A DNA stretch of 64,000 bases from Methanimicrococcus blatticola (GTDB taxonomy: Archaea > Halobacteriota > Methanosarcinia > Methanosarcinales > Methanosarcinaceae), in contig NZ_SNYS01000006.1 of assembly GCF_004363215.1 (NCBI RefSeq), forward strand, positions 62,001 through 126,000. Reading direction: 5' to 3'. How positions within the stretch are numbered: position 1 is the stretch's first letter; each line of letters opens with the position of its first letter. Below are positions 17,364 to 26,377 of the stretch, piece by piece. The position numbers and the translations under genes were made by a program. The notes below the pieces were generated by a model, which was not told the DNA's origin, did not search any database, and saw only the letters and a list, made by a program, of their open reading frames with translations.

Positions 17364-17825
17364 TTATTCTTCCAACACTTTTGATAATTCAACATACCAA
17401 AGCGCGTTTTTGATGGTTGCCTGAACTTCTTCTTCGGTCACTTCGCGAACGATTTTTCCGGGAACGCCTAAAACCATGCTGTGCGGCGGAATGACTTTCC
17501 CGGCGGGGACGAGTGCGTTTGCGCCGACAATGCTCCCTTCGCCGATGACGGCACCGTCTAAAACGGTGGAATTCATGCCGATTGTGACATTATCTTCTAT
17601 GATGGCGCCGTGAACAACGGCACTGTGTCCGATGGTCACGTTTTTTCCGATGACAGTTGGTTGGTCAATGTTGCTGTGAAGAACGCAATTGTCTTGAATG
17701 TTGCTGTTTTCGCCGATTTTCATCGGGCCTGCGTCTGCCCGGATGACTGCGCCGTACCAGACGTTTGTGTTTTCTGCGAATTCTGCGTTACCGACAATTG
17801 TTGCGTTTTTTGCTTTTCTTAACAT
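17364..17825 (-). CDS. Gamma-carbonic-anhydrase-like hexapeptide-repeat protein
   Basis: A 153-residue left-handed beta-helix protein of the gamma-carbonic anhydrase/YrdA group. Hexapeptide repeats run through residues 10-125. The three zinc-binding histidines of the family are present (CVLHSN, then TIGHSAVVHGA), and the active-site Arg in VIRADAG and the Gln/Asn of NIQDNC are kept. Members hydrate CO2 or bind acyl-CoA; many short forms have no measured activity, so enzyme function is not certain. In methanogens CO2/bicarbonate exchange near the membrane is a plausible role. The start MLRKAKN is preferred to the upstream start because GAGG lies 6 nt before it. TraB-family gene upstream is co-directional. 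Confidence 0.88.
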   Translation of the reverse strand: MLRKAKNATIVGNAEFAENTNVWYGAVIRADAGPMKIGENSNIQDNCVLHSNIDQPTVIGKNVTIGHSAVVHGAIIEDNVTIGMNSTVLDGAVIGEGSIVGANALVPAGKVIPPHSMVLGVPGKIVREVTEEEVQATIKNALWYVELSKVLEE

Positions 17826-17859
17826 AATAATCCTCAAAAAACGAAAAATATGTTTTATA

Positions 17860-17960
17860 ATCTTAATAATTTTAAAAATAATCCGGTAATTTTAATAATC
17901 TTTAATAATCCTGCAATTTTAATAATCCTGTAATTTTAATAAAACTGTTTTATAAAAATA
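17860..17960. repeat. Degenerate AATCCTGTAATTTTAAT tandem repeats
   Basis: A 17-18-base unit is repeated about four times between the TraB-family gene and the gamma-carbonic-anhydrase-like gene. AT-rich, no function assigned. Confidence 0.6.
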
Positions 17961-17974
17961 TAGAGAGGATTGTT

Positions 17975-19489
17975 TTAAAACAATCCTGTCACGACGTTTG
18001 TAATCAATTCGACGATGTCAATGCCGGAAATTTTTAAAACGACGTAAGCACCGACAAATGTTCCGATCATGCTGCCAACGTTTGCAAGCGCGGCAACGTA
18101 AATGACTTTAAAGAAGGAATTGTTGTTCAATTCTTTAAATGTCTCGGCATTCATCATACCTTTCATGTCTTTTGTTGTCGGTTTTCTGCTGCCTGCTTCG
18201 GCGAGTCCGGCAAACCAACCGGCTGCAAGAAGCGGATTGATTGACGTAAACCACGCTAAGAAGAACGCGACGACGGCTGACCGCAGTTTGCCGCCGGCAA
18301 TCAAAACGCCGATGGCGCTGAGAACACCGTTAATCAGGAACCAGCACCCGAATGCTAAAAGAAGGATGTCGGGCGTCATTTCAGGATAGGTGATGACAGA
18401 ATAAACAATGTACGCAAATGCCAGCAAAACCAATGCGATGATGCCGTAGCTGATAAGTTTGAGTAAGCTGAATTTCTTTTTCGGAATGACGTCAAGTTCG
18501 GCAAGATTTGGGATGTCGGAAGGTGTGTCCAAATATTTCATAACGCCTTCGCGGTGACCGGCACCGATGACGACGACGATTTTTTTACCGGGACCCGCAG
18601 CCTGAACGGTTCGCAGAATGTTGCCTGCCAAATACGCATCGCGCTCGTCAATTAAAACGGATGCGGCTGTCGGTGAGAGATGACGGAATTCTTCAATCAT
18701 CGCGGTGACGGCATCTTGGTCGGTCATGTTGTTGATGTCGAAATCCATTTCTTCTTCGTCACCGAAAAACATGCCTTTAACGATGGTGTAAGCCATTTTG
18801 ACTTTTTCAATGAAACCGAGTTTTGCTAAAAAACGTTTGAACGTTTTTTGGATATCGCGGTCGATGAGCGCAATTCCGGCGCCGACTTGCTGCGCGCCTT
18901 CAACGGCTGCCATCATTTCAGATCCCGGCGGAACGCCGAGTTGCTCGCCCATTTTTTTCTGCATGTAAGCTAAAAATCCGTAAAGGAGATAGTAAAAAGT
19001 TTGACCGGGTTTGAGAACATCTTTAAAAGAAATTTCGGAATCGCCTGTATCGGGTTCTGTCATTCCTTTGTACCGGTTGTGATCGAGTTCGACGGCGACG
19101 ATGTCGGGGCGTTCTCTTTCAATCGTTTCGCGGACTTCCTGAACACTTTTTTCGGAAACGTGTGCTGTTCCGATGATGATGATTTGTGTCGGATGAATAC
19201 CGTCGGTGACGTCCGAAACAGGATAAACGTTGTTAAAATCTGAATTTGTGTTTAGACTGACAGCACCATCTACCGTTGCCGAGATGTTTGAAACGATGAC
19301 ATCCGGTTTTTTAATATCCGAATCGGAAACATTATTATTTTCTGTGTTTTCCGAAATTTCCGGAGAGGTTTCTGAAGACGAGCTGACGGCTTCTTGTGTT
19401 GAAGCAGAAGAATCAGACAAATCCGAAGAAATGCTGCCCGAATCAGTCGGCTCTGAAAAATTGTGTGTATATTCGTCTTCGTTTTTCAT
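17975..19489 (-). CDS. TraB/PrgY-family membrane protein
   Basis: A 504-residue protein. The first 75 or so residues are Ser/Glu/Asp-rich and disordered. The TraB domain follows: IIIIGTAHVSEKSVQEVRET (GTAHVS signature), IVAVELDHNRYKGM, MMAAVEGAQQVGAGIALIDRD and KIVVVIGAGHREGVMKYL (about residues 100-310). Four or five membrane helices make up the C-terminal third, including a GWFAGLAEAGSRKPTTKDM loop. The family is named for plasmid-encoded PrgY/TraB, which removes a peptide pheromone; the domain is related to Tiki/EreA-like metalloproteases. Its job in methanogens is unknown. An ATG with only weak GAG upstream was chosen over an in-frame TTG seven codons earlier. Confidence 0.87.
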   Translation of the reverse strand: MKNEDEYTHNFSEPTDSGSISSDLSDSSASTQEAVSSSSETSPEISENTENNNVSDSDIKKPDVIVSNISATVDGAVSLNTNSDFNNVYPVSDVTDGIHPTQIIIIGTAHVSEKSVQEVRETIERERPDIVAVELDHNRYKGMTEPDTGDSEISFKDVLKPGQTFYYLLYGFLAYMQKKMGEQLGVPPGSEMMAAVEGAQQVGAGIALIDRDIQKTFKRFLAKLGFIEKVKMAYTIVKGMFFGDEEEMDFDINNMTDQDAVTAMIEEFRHLSPTAASVLIDERDAYLAGNILRTVQAAGPGKKIVVVIGAGHREGVMKYLDTPSDIPNLAELDVIPKKKFSLLKLISYGIIALVLLAFAYIVYSVITYPEMTPDILLLAFGCWFLINGVLSAIGVLIAGGKLRSAVVAFFLAWFTSINPLLAAGWFAGLAEAGSRKPTTKDMKGMMNAETFKELNNNSFFKVIYVAALANVGSMIGTFVGAYVVLKISGIDIVELITNVVTGLF

Positions 19490-19932
19490 AGTGTGAGACT
19501 CAAAATTCAATTAAAATTTTATAATACTGAATTTCTAAAATATTTCTTTTCCTATTTAAAACAGATTCGTTTTTTCAAATTCGAATTTTGATTTTGGTTC
19601 GATTTGATTTTGATTCAATTTTTTGATTCGATTTGATTTTGTTTCAATTTAATTTTTGATTCGATTTGGTTTGATTTTGGTTTGTGTTGATTACCATTTT
19701 GAATTGTTTTAATGAATTAATTTAAATATAAGTAAAAAAATCCTTTTTTAGAGTATTTGATGTATTAACCGACTTTGTTTTTTAATCATTTGATTGGCCT
19801 TTGATCGGTTTTGATGATCTGTCATTATTATGATTGATTGTCGTTTTTTTGCCTGCTTTGTATTGGTCTTTTGTTTTGCGGATTTCAGCGTCGGCTGGTC
19901 TTTAAGTATTCATTATTAAAGGAGAATGGGAC
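19490..19932. other. Divergent intergenic region with T-rich direct repeats
   Basis: Region between the TraB-family gene (minus) and the SDR gene (plus). At about 19575-19690 the word GATTCGATTTGATTTT and variants are repeated five or more times. The sequence between 19700 and 19900 is AT-rich and would hold the SDR promoter; no operator-like palindrome was seen. Confidence 0.5.
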
Positions 19933-20673
19933 ATGAAATTGGAAGGTAAAGTTGCAATTATTACGGGTTCAACATCCGGAATGGGAAGAGAAACGGCAAA
20001 GCAATTTGCTCGTGAAGGCGCAAAAGTCGTTATCGTCGGCAGAAATGAAGAACGTGCCAAAGAAGTAGTTGACGATATTAAGAAAAACGGCGGTGAAGCG
20101 GCATACGTCACTGTCGATATGACAAAAATCGAATCATTAAAAACAATTGTTGACAAAACGATTGAAACTTATGGAACAGTTGATATTCTTTTCAACAATG
20201 CCGGTATGCTTTCAACGACACCAATTATGGATTTGAAACTCGAAGAATTATATGACCTTTTTAACGTGAACGTGGCATCAGCTCTTTATTTGGCACAACT
20301 TGTCGCTCCTGTTATGAAAAAGAAAGGAAAAGGCGTTATCATTAACACATCTTCTGTTGCCGGTTATGCGGCTCACCATGGATTTGCTGCTTATGTGACG
20401 ACGAAACACGCGGCTGAAGGTTTGACAAAATCTATGGCTTTTGAACTCGGTCCTGAAATCCGCGTCAATGCGATTGCGCCCGGCGCGATCCACACGGCAA
20501 TGGTTGACAGTATCGGCGGACCGGATGTATTGACGGGAATGATTCAAGGTGCTCCGCTTAAAAGAATCGGACAGCCGATTGACATTGCAACGGTTGCTGT
20601 TTTCCTGGCATCGGATGACTCATCTTTTGTGACAGGACAAAGCATCAGAGTTGACGGCGGTTTTGATATTTAA
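19933..20673 (+). CDS. Short-chain dehydrogenase/reductase (FabG/BDH-like)
   Basis: A 246-residue classical SDR. The NAD(P)-binding TGSTSGMG (residues 11-18), the NNAG motif (near 89), catalytic Ser (INTSSVAGY) and Tyr-x-x-x-Lys (YVTTKHA) are all present, as is the C-terminal GQSIRVDGGF. The RNEERA after strand beta-2 suggests NADP preference. Such enzymes reduce ketones or 3-oxoacyl groups; the substrate cannot be read from sequence. Archaea do not make fatty acids by the FabG route, so this may serve a sugar, polyol or cofactor step and could have been acquired from gut bacteria. A strong AAGGAGA lies upstream. A hairpin terminator follows directly. Confidence 0.88.
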   Translation: MKLEGKVAIITGSTSGMGRETAKQFAREGAKVVIVGRNEERAKEVVDDIKKNGGEAAYVTVDMTKIESLKTIVDKTIETYGTVDILFNNAGMLSTTPIMDLKLEELYDLFNVNVASALYLAQLVAPVMKKKGKGVIINTSSVAGYAAHHGFAAYVTTKHAAEGLTKSMAFELGPEIRVNAIAPGAIHTAMVDSIGGPDVLTGMIQGAPLKRIGQPIDIATVAVFLASDDSSFVTGQSIRVDGGFDI

Positions 20674-20715
20674 AATAAACAAAAAAAATTAAAGTAATTA
20701 AAAAAGAAAAAGAAG

Positions 20716-20746
20716 ATAACCCGATTCGGGTTATTTTATTTTTTAA
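20716..20746 (+). terminator. Terminator of the SDR gene
   Basis: ATAACCCGA and TCGGGTTAT form a 9-bp stem (20716-20734), followed by TTTATTTTTTAATTT. The stem is symmetrical and could also stop the convergent protease transcript. Confidence 0.75.
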
Positions 20747-20788
20747 TTTCGTCGTTTGTACTCTATTTTTGCTATTTTTATGATTCAA

Positions 20789-21964
20789 TCAAAATGAATT
20801 CATATCTGTTTTGCTCTTTTCTTTAAAGCTGTCTTTCAGATAGATGGCTGTCATTAAGTCGCTTCTTGAAATGAGGCCGACCATTTTTCCTTCTTCGTCC
20901 AAAACAACGACACGGCCGACAGCGTGCTGTCCCATTTGATTGAAAGCTTCAAGAGCAGTGTCTTCGGGTTTGACGGAAACAACTTCTTTCATTACGTCTT
21001 TGACGGTAAAAGCGTAGCGTTCCGCTTCGTTGACAAAACGGGCGTCATCTACTGTAACAACACCGATAACGATGCCGTTTTTAGTTACCGGATAACCCGG
21101 GTGTTTCTTTTGGAAAACGAAAGTAATGAAATCTGTCAATGACAAGGATTCATCAACGGTTAAGACATCGGTTGACATAATATCTTTGACGATAATGTCT
21201 TCTAAAATTGTTGTTGCTTTGAACATTTTGCCTTCTTCAGATGCTGAAATGTAAAGGAACAATGCCAAAATCGCAAGCCACCATTGGAAAGCGAGGATGG
21301 AAATGATTGCCAAGATGATTGAAAATCCTTTTCCGATAGAAACCGCCGTATTTGTGGCTTCTTCATAGGAATGTCGCTTGGCGAGCCAAGCTCTGAGAAC
21401 GCGACCGCCGTCCATCGGATAAATCGGCAGGATGTTGAAGAAGCCGAGCAGCAAATTCAATGTTCCGAGCAGGAAGATCATTGTCGGGATATTGTATGTG
21501 AAAACCGTAATGCCTTCAGCGACCCAGTTGGTCACGTCGGCGACGCCGAGAATTGATCCGTAAACGAAATAATTGATTCCCAAAAGTACGATACCGATAA
21601 TGATATTTGAAAGCGGACCGGCCAAAGAGATATTCAATTCTTTAGATGGATCCAAATTCTTTTCGTCTTCCGGATTTTCAATTGCGGAAATTCCGCCGAA
21701 AAAGAAAAGCGTAATGCTTTGGATTTTAGCACCGTATGAACTTGCTAGCAGCGAATGCGCCAATTCGTGAATCAAAAGCGTCACGAAGAAAAGTGCAGTT
21801 GTCAGACAAGCCAGAGTATACCTGGCAATCGGCGGCTCAACATACCGGAAACCAAACGGCCAGCCGGTAATTGCAAAAATAAACGCGAAAAGCAGAAAAA
21901 CCAAAAGGAATGTGACACTGATATGAATCGGAATTCCTTTAACGGTTGCGATTTTAAAACTCAT
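20789..21964 (-). CDS. Site-2 protease (M50 family) with two CBS domains
   Basis: A 391-residue membrane metalloprotease. Several membrane helices surround the zinc motif HELAH (in LLIHELAHSLLA, about residue 65) and the second motif NILPIYPMDGGR (about residue 180), which supplies the Asp ligand. Two CBS domains follow (VKDIMSTDVLTVDESLSLTD and VKDVMKEVVSVKPEDTALEA), as in the SpoIVFB/MJ0392 subgroup. This group cuts membrane-bound regulators, and ATP binding to the CBS pair controls access. The partner substrate is not visible here. The start MSFKIATVKGIP is preferred because it fits the conserved N-terminus of the family; the open frame runs 13 codons further. Confidence 0.9.
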   Translation of the reverse strand: MSFKIATVKGIPIHISVTFLLVFLLFAFIFAITGWPFGFRYVEPPIARYTLACLTTALFFVTLLIHELAHSLLASSYGAKIQSITLFFFGGISAIENPEDEKNLDPSKELNISLAGPLSNIIIGIVLLGINYFVYGSILGVADVTNWVAEGITVFTYNIPTMIFLLGTLNLLLGFFNILPIYPMDGGRVLRAWLAKRHSYEEATNTAVSIGKGFSIILAIISILAFQWWLAILALFLYISASEEGKMFKATTILEDIIVKDIMSTDVLTVDESLSLTDFITFVFQKKHPGYPVTKNGIVIGVVTVDDARFVNEAERYAFTVKDVMKEVVSVKPEDTALEAFNQMGQHAVGRVVVLDEEGKMVGLISRSDLMTAIYLKDSFKEKSKTDMNSF

Positions 21965-22380
21965 AACTATTAAAGTAGATTTAATCAATAAATAGATTGC
22001 CAAAATTTTCAGGCTTTAATTATTTTTATTAAATTGCCCTGATTCTATTTTTATTCTGTTTTCATTTCTATTTATTTTTGTTTTTATTTCCAGTTTTGGT
22101 TTCTACTTTTCATTTCTGCCTATCATTTTTGCCTGCCATTTCCGTCTGCTGTTTCTGTCTGCTGTTTCTGTTTATTATTTTTACTGTTTTTGCTGTTTTC
22201 TTTTCATTCTTTTCCTTTTACTCTTTTATTCTTGTGATTTTTGAATTGTTTTTCTTATTTGAGTTGTTTTTCTTTATTCTTTTAATTCCATTTTCATTCC
22301 TTCTTTTATTTCTCTTATTATAATCAAAGTCTATCCCGAGCATGATTAAACAATTTTATTTTTGTATCAAAAATGAAGAT

Positions 22381-22977
22381 AACCCCTTTATTTCGATTGG
22401 AAAGTATATAAGCGCCCACCCCCCCATAATTTCCAATGAAGAGATTTTAGAAAAAAATTCGACGAAAAAAAAGATAAAATAAAATTTCATTTTATTTTTG
22501 TTGTTAAAACAATGTTGTTTTGTTAAGAATTTTTTCATATTTAAATCTATTGAAATATGAAAAAATAATAAATTAAAATTTAATAATATTAAAGAAATTT
22601 TAATTAAATTGAAAAGAAAAATTACTGTAAAAAATTTAATTGCTGTATTGTTAAAAATAAATTATCAAACAAATTTATTATAAGTTTATTATAAATTTAT
22701 TAAATCATTATCGGATTAAAAGTAGACAGACAAAAAGACAAACAAAAAGACAAACAAAAAGACAAACAAAACTCAGAAATTTAACCGGTTTATTAACCGA
22801 TTTATTTTGAATTTAATTTCAGATCCAAAATTAATAATCAAATTTGAAAATAAAGGATTTCCAATTAGAATATATATTTTCAAAAAAGGTTTGCTTGCTG
22901 ACATTTTTGCTTAAAATATTCCAATGGAAATCATGGGGTTGGTCTAAAATTATCCTTTTTTAATTTCCGATGGAAAA
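22381..22977. other. Candidate replication origin: inverted ORB-like boxes flanking an AT-rich core
   Basis: Boxes: 22381-22403 (minus, TTTCCAATCGAAATAAAGGGG core), 22418-22440 (minus, TTCATTGGAAATTATGGGGG core), 22919-22942 (plus, TTCCAATGGAAATCATGGGG core) and 22952-22977 (minus, TTTTCCATCGGAAATTAAAA core). All share the dyad TCCA-(T/C)GG-AAA and all but the last the G-run of archaeal ORB elements that bind Orc1/Cdc6. Between the left and right boxes are about 480 bp of nearly pure A/T, a likely unwinding element, with three to four AAAAAGACAAAC units at 22733-22770. Coding strand preference reverses here. The orc1/cdc6 gene is 10.6 kb to the right. Confidence 0.62.
22733..22770. repeat. 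12-bp tandem repeat AAAAAGACAAAC
   Basis: Three full copies and flanking partial copies lie inside the AT-rich core of the candidate origin. Iteron-like in spacing, but much shorter than known archaeal iterons. Confidence 0.7.
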
Positions 22978-23208
22978 ATCTGAAATTTACAGATTTAATT
23001 TAACTCTACAAGTTCTATAAGTGATATGACAAAAAGATTAAATGAAGAAATTAGACAAAATGATCAAATTACAAACTTAAATAATTCACAGATACGGTGA
23101 TTTACAAATTTAAAGATTGTATTATGGATATATCAATGTAATGACAATCCTGATTATATGTTTTCCTGCCAAGCAAATTTTAAATATTAAATTTCGGTTT
23201 GTTCTGAC

Positions 23209-24570
23209 ATGAATGAAAAAGGCGTTTCTGAAGAAGAGTTGTTTGCTCAGCTCAGCTCTTTTTCAAACGCTGACACGAATTTTAAAAAAGTTTTCAGTTC
23301 GATGTGTACGATTCCTCATCCGGTCGCTGTTGCTGCTCAGCAGCAGTTTTCACTTTCAAACATCGGTGATCCCGGTCTTTTTCAAGGAACATCACAAATG
23401 GAAGCCGAGGTTATCCGGATGTCTGCTTCTCTTCTTGGTCATCCCGATTCAAGTTCTGCTTTCGGTCATTTAACTTCCGGCGGAACAGAATCCAATATTG
23501 AAGCCGTTTTGCATATGAAAAACCGGTTTTTGAATTCATTTTCCAATGCTGAAAATGCAATTGAAAACGCAGTTGAAAATACAGTTGAAAATACAGTTGA
23601 AAATACAGTTGAAAATACAGTTGAAAATAAATCAAATAATGATCAGTTGAATCAATTCAAACCGAATCTGATTCTGCCGAAAACCGCTCATTTTTCATTT
23701 GAAAAAATTGCGAATCTGTTAGATATTGAGCTCAAAAAAGCGGATATTGATTCAAAATTCAGAGCCGTTCCCGAATCAATGGAATCACTGATTGATGAAA
23801 ATACAATCGGCTTAATTGGAATTGCCGGAAATACAGAATTTGGCGGCTGCGATCCGGTTGAATCCCTTTCGAAAATCGCAATTAAACACAATTTACCGCT
23901 TCATATTGATGCTGCTTTTGGCGGTTTTGTTTATCCCTTTTTGCCGGAATCCGATAGCAGCGCAAAAAGCAGCAGCATGAAAGGCAACAATATAAAAGCA
24001 GGAAATAAAAAAATCAAATTCGCTTTTGATCTTCCCGGCGTTACTTCCGTTTCGATTGATCCCCATAAAATGGGACTCTCCGTTATTCCGGGAGGTATTT
24101 TGATTTTCAGAAATGAATCTGTTCTTTATCCGTCCTTAGATAAAATCAAAGTCAAAACGCCGTATTTGACAATCAAATATCAATCAACACTGACAGGAAC
24201 ACGCCCCGGCTCATCTGTTGCGGCAACTTACGCCGTCATGAAACATCTCGGTGCCGAAGGCTATCGGAAAAATGTCGCTTATTGCATGGATTTGACAGAT
24301 TATTTCCAAAAAGAACTCAATAAAATCGGTCTAAAACCCTACATTGAGCCTGAAATCAATATTATTACCCTTCACGTCGGAGACGGAAAAGACAAAACAG
24401 CCGACCGTGAAAAAACAGAAAAAATCCGCGCCGAACTTTTAGAAAAATACGGCTGGAATGTCTCGGCAACAAAAACCGTGCCGGCGCTGAGATTTGTTTT
24501 AATGCCTCACGTCACAAAAGAAGATATTACAGCAATGCTTTCGGATTTAAAAGAATTGTTGGAAATCTGA
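23209..24570 (+). CDS. mfnA: L-tyrosine/L-aspartate decarboxylase (MfnA-type)
   Basis: A 453-residue PLP enzyme of the group II decarboxylase family. MfnA makes tyramine for methanofuran in methanogens; related proteins make beta-alanine from aspartate. Visible: GTSQMEAEVIRM, LTSGGTESNIEAV, HIDAAFGG with PLP-contacting Asp, and SIDPHKMGLS with the PLP lysine. The usual length is about 380-400; the excess is an insert near residues 112-146 (NAENAIENAV then five TVEN-type units), coded by a 12-bp tandem repeat, plus a Ser/Lys-rich insert near 246-268. Both inserts sit between strands and probably loop out. Leaderless start: a TATA-like AAATATTAAATTT lies about 28 bp upstream. Tyr versus Asp preference cannot be told from sequence alone. 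Confidence 0.86.
   Translation: MNEKGVSEEELFAQLSSFSNADTNFKKVFSSMCTIPHPVAVAAQQQFSLSNIGDPGLFQGTSQMEAEVIRMSASLLGHPDSSSAFGHLTSGGTESNIEAVLHMKNRFLNSFSNAENAIENAVENTVENTVENTVENTVENKSNNDQLNQFKPNLILPKTAHFSFEKIANLLDIELKKADIDSKFRAVPESMESLIDENTIGLIGIAGNTEFGGCDPVESLSKIAIKHNLPLHIDAAFGGFVYPFLPESDSSAKSSSMKGNNIKAGNKKIKFAFDLPGVTSVSIDPHKMGLSVIPGGILIFRNESVLYPSLDKIKVKTPYLTIKYQSTLTGTRPGSSVAATYAVMKHLGAEGYRKNVAYCMDLTDYFQKELNKIGLKPYIEPEINIITLHVGDGKDKTADREKTEKIRAELLEKYGWNVSATKTVPALRFVLMPHVTKEDITAMLSDLKELLEI
23569..23631 (+). repeat. 12-bp tandem repeat in mfnA coding for TVEN
   Basis: ACAGTTGAAAAT occurs in four exact copies and one variant (GCAGTTGAAAAT) in frame, coding for Thr/Ala-Val-Glu-Asn. The enzyme family has no counterpart at this position that I know of. 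Confidence 0.9.
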
Positions 24571-24678
24571 AAATCTTTGATTTTTTAAAAGAATTGAAAA
24601 AAGAATTTAAAAGAAAAATAAAATTAAAAAAGGTTTGGAAATAAAAGCAACAAAAATCATGTCGCTTTAAATTTCCGT

Positions 24679-26187
24679 TTATCTGTTAAAAATTGATTTA
24701 ATTTTATTCCAAAATTTGGAAATAAATGATTCTTCTGATTTATTCTTCAAATCATCAGACGATTCATAACCGTCATCATTCTTGTTTTCGTCTTTTACCA
24801 AATCCGATTGATTAGGATTTCCGGAATTGGTATTTTTCAATTCATTCTTTTTGTTGTCAATAGTGTTGTCGGCAGTAGTGTCCTTAGAATTTGTAATGAT
24901 AACAGCTTTTCCTGTTCCACCGCCACCACGGCCTTTGTTGATAACTTTTTTATCGACAAATCCTGTTCCTTTACAAGTCAAGCAGGAAACGGCTGCAGTA
25001 CCTGTGCAAATATCACAATCAACTTCCCCGTCATCACATTCCAAACATTTGTAATTCCCGTCACATTCGGAGCAGGTAAGTTTTTCTTTACCTTCACAAT
25101 CCGTACATTCAATTTTTCCATCAGTACATAATTCACAATCTAAAGATCCGGTCTTATCACATGTGTTACAGACTATTGTTGTTCCTTCGCAAGTCTGACA
25201 TTCCACATTTCCTGTAGAGTCACAATTGAAGCAATCGATGTCTCCTTCTTCACATTTTTCGCAATCTATTTCTCCGATCCCATTGCACTTATTACAATCA
25301 TCGTACCCGTCTACACAGTCACAATCAATTATCTGGAATCCATCACAAATTTCACATGTAGTTACACTGCTTCCATAACAGGCATCGCATTTAATTTTTC
25401 CTTCTCCATCGCATCCCCAACAAGTCTGGCGTCCACCATTACATGTCGGTTCTGTACATTCTATCTTATTTGTTCCATCACAACTAATACAATTTATAGT
25501 TCCATAATCCGTACAGAAAGAACAAAACCCTTCCTCATTATGTGAAGGACAATCAATTTGACCATTTTCACAACGATTACATGTAATTACACTATTTCCA
25601 TTGCATATGTAACACTCTAAATCGTTATTTCCTCCACAAATCTGACACCAATTGAATCCTCCCTCACAACCGCCAAAAGTACAACTCATTTCACCTGTTC
25701 CATCACAATTATAACAATCCATAAAACCGGACTCAGAACATAATTCGCAAGGAATGTTACCTATTCCACAACAAATGCTGCAATCCTCTGATCCTTTACC
25801 TGCACATTCACCACAATCTATCTTGCCTTCTTCACACATTTCACAACTTACTAAACCATCTTCACATTCACACATTTCACAATCTTCACATTCAATCCGT
25901 CCTTCCTCACAATTGCATTCAACGTAACCGTCAGAACAATATTCACAATCAATGGATCCTTCCTCACAATGTCCACATGATCCGATTCCATTACAAACAG
26001 TACATTCAATATGTCCTTCATCACACTTGCCACAATCAAAATTTCCGTGACCATTGCAGTTGGGACATAATTCTTTTCCATCAGGTATTATTTTGAGAGC
26101 TGTAGCCGGAGTAACTGCAGTAATCAAAATCAAAATTGCTATAACAAAAGGCAAAAATGTTTTAGCCAACGCTCTTAATTTAGCCAT
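24679..26187 (-). CDS. Exported Cys-rich repeat protein (DnaJ-type CxxC zinc-finger-like units)
   Basis: A 502-residue protein. Residues 1-31 form a signal peptide (MAKLRAL..., cleavage near ATALK). The next 370 or so residues contain about 70 cysteines in repeating units of C-x-x-C-x-G-x-x-x-C-x-x-C with Asp/Glu/Gly-rich spacing of 11-14 residues, similar to the DnaJ central domain (CPNCNGHGNFDCGKC at the start). No J domain is present. A GRGGGGTG stretch, a Thr/Asn/Ser-rich low-complexity tail and an amphipathic KFWNKIKSIFNR end follow. It may bind metal ions or be disulfide-linked outside the cell. AGGAAG 7 nt upstream supports the start chosen; the longer frame lacks one. Function unknown. 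Confidence 0.78.
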   Translation of the reverse strand: MAKLRALAKTFLPFVIAILILITAVTPATALKIIPDGKELCPNCNGHGNFDCGKCDEGHIECTVCNGIGSCGHCEEGSIDCEYCSDGYVECNCEEGRIECEDCEMCECEDGLVSCEMCEEGKIDCGECAGKGSEDCSICCGIGNIPCELCSESGFMDCYNCDGTGEMSCTFGGCEGGFNWCQICGGNNDLECYICNGNSVITCNRCENGQIDCPSHNEEGFCSFCTDYGTINCISCDGTNKIECTEPTCNGGRQTCWGCDGEGKIKCDACYGSSVTTCEICDGFQIIDCDCVDGYDDCNKCNGIGEIDCEKCEEGDIDCFNCDSTGNVECQTCEGTTIVCNTCDKTGSLDCELCTDGKIECTDCEGKEKLTCSECDGNYKCLECDDGEVDCDICTGTAAVSCLTCKGTGFVDKKVINKGRGGGGTGKAVIITNSKDTTADNTIDNKKNELKNTNSGNPNQSDLVKDENKNDDGYESSDDLKNKSEESFISKFWNKIKSIFNR

Positions 26188-26377
26188 TTTATATCTTCCT
26201 AAAATATTTTTGATCAAAAATCCAAAAACCCATTTTATAAATAATCACAATTATAAAATCAATCATGATTAATTGTTTAAAACATATTATGTAATCTTTT
26301 AAATAAATTTTGAAAGATATACAAAAAATAATAAAGCAAAGAAAAAAATAAAAGATGAAACTGATTCAAAAATCAGT

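Larger units (their letters stand above)
21965..23208. other. Long gene-free region holding a candidate replication origin
   Basis: No gene. From 22060 to 22320 the plus strand is almost pure pyrimidine-rich T tracts. From 22381 to 22977 there are four good ORB-like boxes around a strongly AT-rich core with a 12-bp tandem repeat (separate entries). The right end holds a TATA element for mfnA. Confidence 0.65.
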
